DNA of 7,310 bases. It comes from Candidatus Tenderia sp. Its GTDB lineage: Bacteria > Pseudomonadota > Gammaproteobacteria > Tenderiales > Tenderiaceae. The notes below the pieces were generated by a model. It searched no databases, had not been told where the DNA came from, and worked only from the letters and a program-made list of their open reading frames with translations. The stretch covers positions 1 to 7,310 of the forward strand of contig JASBUE010000173.1 in the NCBI GenBank assembly GCA_030148045.1, written 5' to 3'. A program made the position numbers and the translations under genes. Numbering within the stretch: position 1 is the first letter of the stretch; each line of letters begins with the position of its first letter. Positions 6,478-7,310 of this stretch are shown piece by piece.

Positions 6478-7310
6478 TTATTGCTTGGCATCATTAACTC
6501 CCTTTCTGGCAGGAAAATTCAGAGTGAAGACGGCGCCGACCTCCGGGTGGTTTTCCACCCACAACTTGCCGCCATGGCCAACTACGATGCCATAACTCAC
6601 ATAAAGCCCCAGACCAGTCCCTTTGCCTACTGGCTTGGTGGTAAAAAATGGGTCGAACACCCGCAGCAAGTCCCGCTCCAGGATATCTGGCCCATGGTCG
6701 CGAACACACACCCAAACGCTGCCTGTTTCCTCCCCTCCAGCAAGCTCCAACCAGGGGGACCGGCATATCATCCATAACATCCAGGGCATTCTGGATCAAA
6801 TTGACCAAGACCTGGTGAATCTGTCCCTTGTTGCCGCTTACCTCGACATTCTCAGGCAATTCGATATAGACTTCAGGCTTCTGCCGTGCCGCATTGATGA
6901 CCCATTGCACAGCGGTACTCACCACGGGTGCCAGCTTGAAACGGGACTTGTGTTCCCGCTGACTTGCAGAGAAGCAACGTAGCTCCTGGACAATATCCCT
7001 GAGCCGCTCCGCCCCCTCGAGAGTACCCTCGATGAGCGGGGCCATGTCCTTGATGATGTAGTCGATCTTCAGCTCACGACCTAACTGCTGTAATGGCTCA
7101 CGCTCGATATCGCTGTCCAACGCTCTCAGGTAGCGGATGATGCGGTCGCCATAGCGCTTGAAAACACACATATTGCCAAAAACGAAGCTGATGGGATTAT
7201 TCAGCTCGTGGGCTACCCCCGCCACCAGCCGCCCCAGGGAGGCCATTTTTTCTGAATGCACCAGATGCTGCTGGGCCTCCTGCAAATCGCGATGGGCGGT
7301 ATTGAGGTCA
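6478..7310 (-). pseudogene. hupT: HupT/HoxJ-type sensor histidine kinase, frameshifted, 5' end outside window
   Basis: About 276 C-terminal residues of a NtrB-like histidine kinase are visible. The frame enters from the right edge (DLNTAHRDLQEAQQHLV) and shows the H-box MASLGRLVAGVAHELNNP (phospho-acceptor His codon at 7210-7208) and the N-box VLVNLIQNALDVM. After DDMP, at a run of five C on the coding strand (6754-6758), the frame is lost. Dropping one C joins it to PWLELAGGEETGS, the G1 box DHGPDI, the F-box VFDPFFTTKP and the G2 box GTGLGLYVS, ending at TAA 6480-6478. In known hup/hox systems this kinase is inhibited by the H2-bound sensor and otherwise phosphorylates and silences HupR/HoxA. 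The position immediately before hupUV supports that identity; the N-terminal sensing part is not in view. As written the product would lack most of the ATP-binding domain. A sequencing error in the homopolymer is the main alternative. Confidence 0.85.

Noticed and set aside
6494..6753. The original-frame tail of the kinase as a genuine alternative C-terminus
   Set aside because: After the C run the original frame has no kinase motif, while the shifted frame carries the G1, F and G2 boxes.

Overview
The window looks like part of the genome of a hydrogen-oxidising proteobacterium, most likely a gammaproteobacterium. This rests on a RnfH-family gene, a TamA-like remnant and a cytoplasmic H2-sensing hydrogenase operon arranged like the hupT-hupU-hupV-hypF order known from Rhodobacter capsulatus. 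The taxonomic placement is inference from gene content only.

Left part (1-1083): the first ~157 bases read on the + strand as the N-terminal region of a TamA-like outer-membrane assembly factor. They run straight into a broken IS1380-family element (about 158-1083, transposase on the - strand). The transposase has an in-frame amber stop and has lost its C-terminal third, so it is dead. Its start is preceded by a perfect 11-bp inverted repeat that would hide the ribosome binding site in a read-through transcript.

Middle (1084-1673): about 270 bases hold no gene I can recognise, only a doubtful 60-codon frame whose stop overlaps the next start. A complete rnfH follows on the + strand (1353-1613). 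It converges on the - strand operon across a 60-base gap.

Right part (1674-7310, all - strand): transcription runs from the right edge leftwards through a hupT/hoxJ-type sensor kinase (5' end outside the window), hupU/hoxB (sensor hydrogenase small subunit), hupV/hoxC (sensor hydrogenase large subunit) and hypF (carbamoyltransferase for the CN ligands of the NiFe site). The genes are tightly packed: a 15-base gap, then a 4-base ATGA overlap, then a 1-base TGATG overlap. In known systems HupUV/HoxBC senses H2 and restrains the kinase HupT/HoxJ. The kinase in turn phosphorylates, and so inactivates, the activator HupR/HoxA of the uptake hydrogenase genes. HypF supplies maturation for both the sensor and the energy-conserving enzymes.

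The most notable point is that the sensor hydrogenase looks fully intact while the kinase gene carries a one-base frameshift in a run of five G (6754-6758, + strand) and a Gly-to-Asp change in its ATP-binding G1 box. If real, the H2 signal chain is cut between sensor and activator, and hydrogenase expression may be H2-independent. I found no RNA gene, CRISPR array or wholly novel system here.
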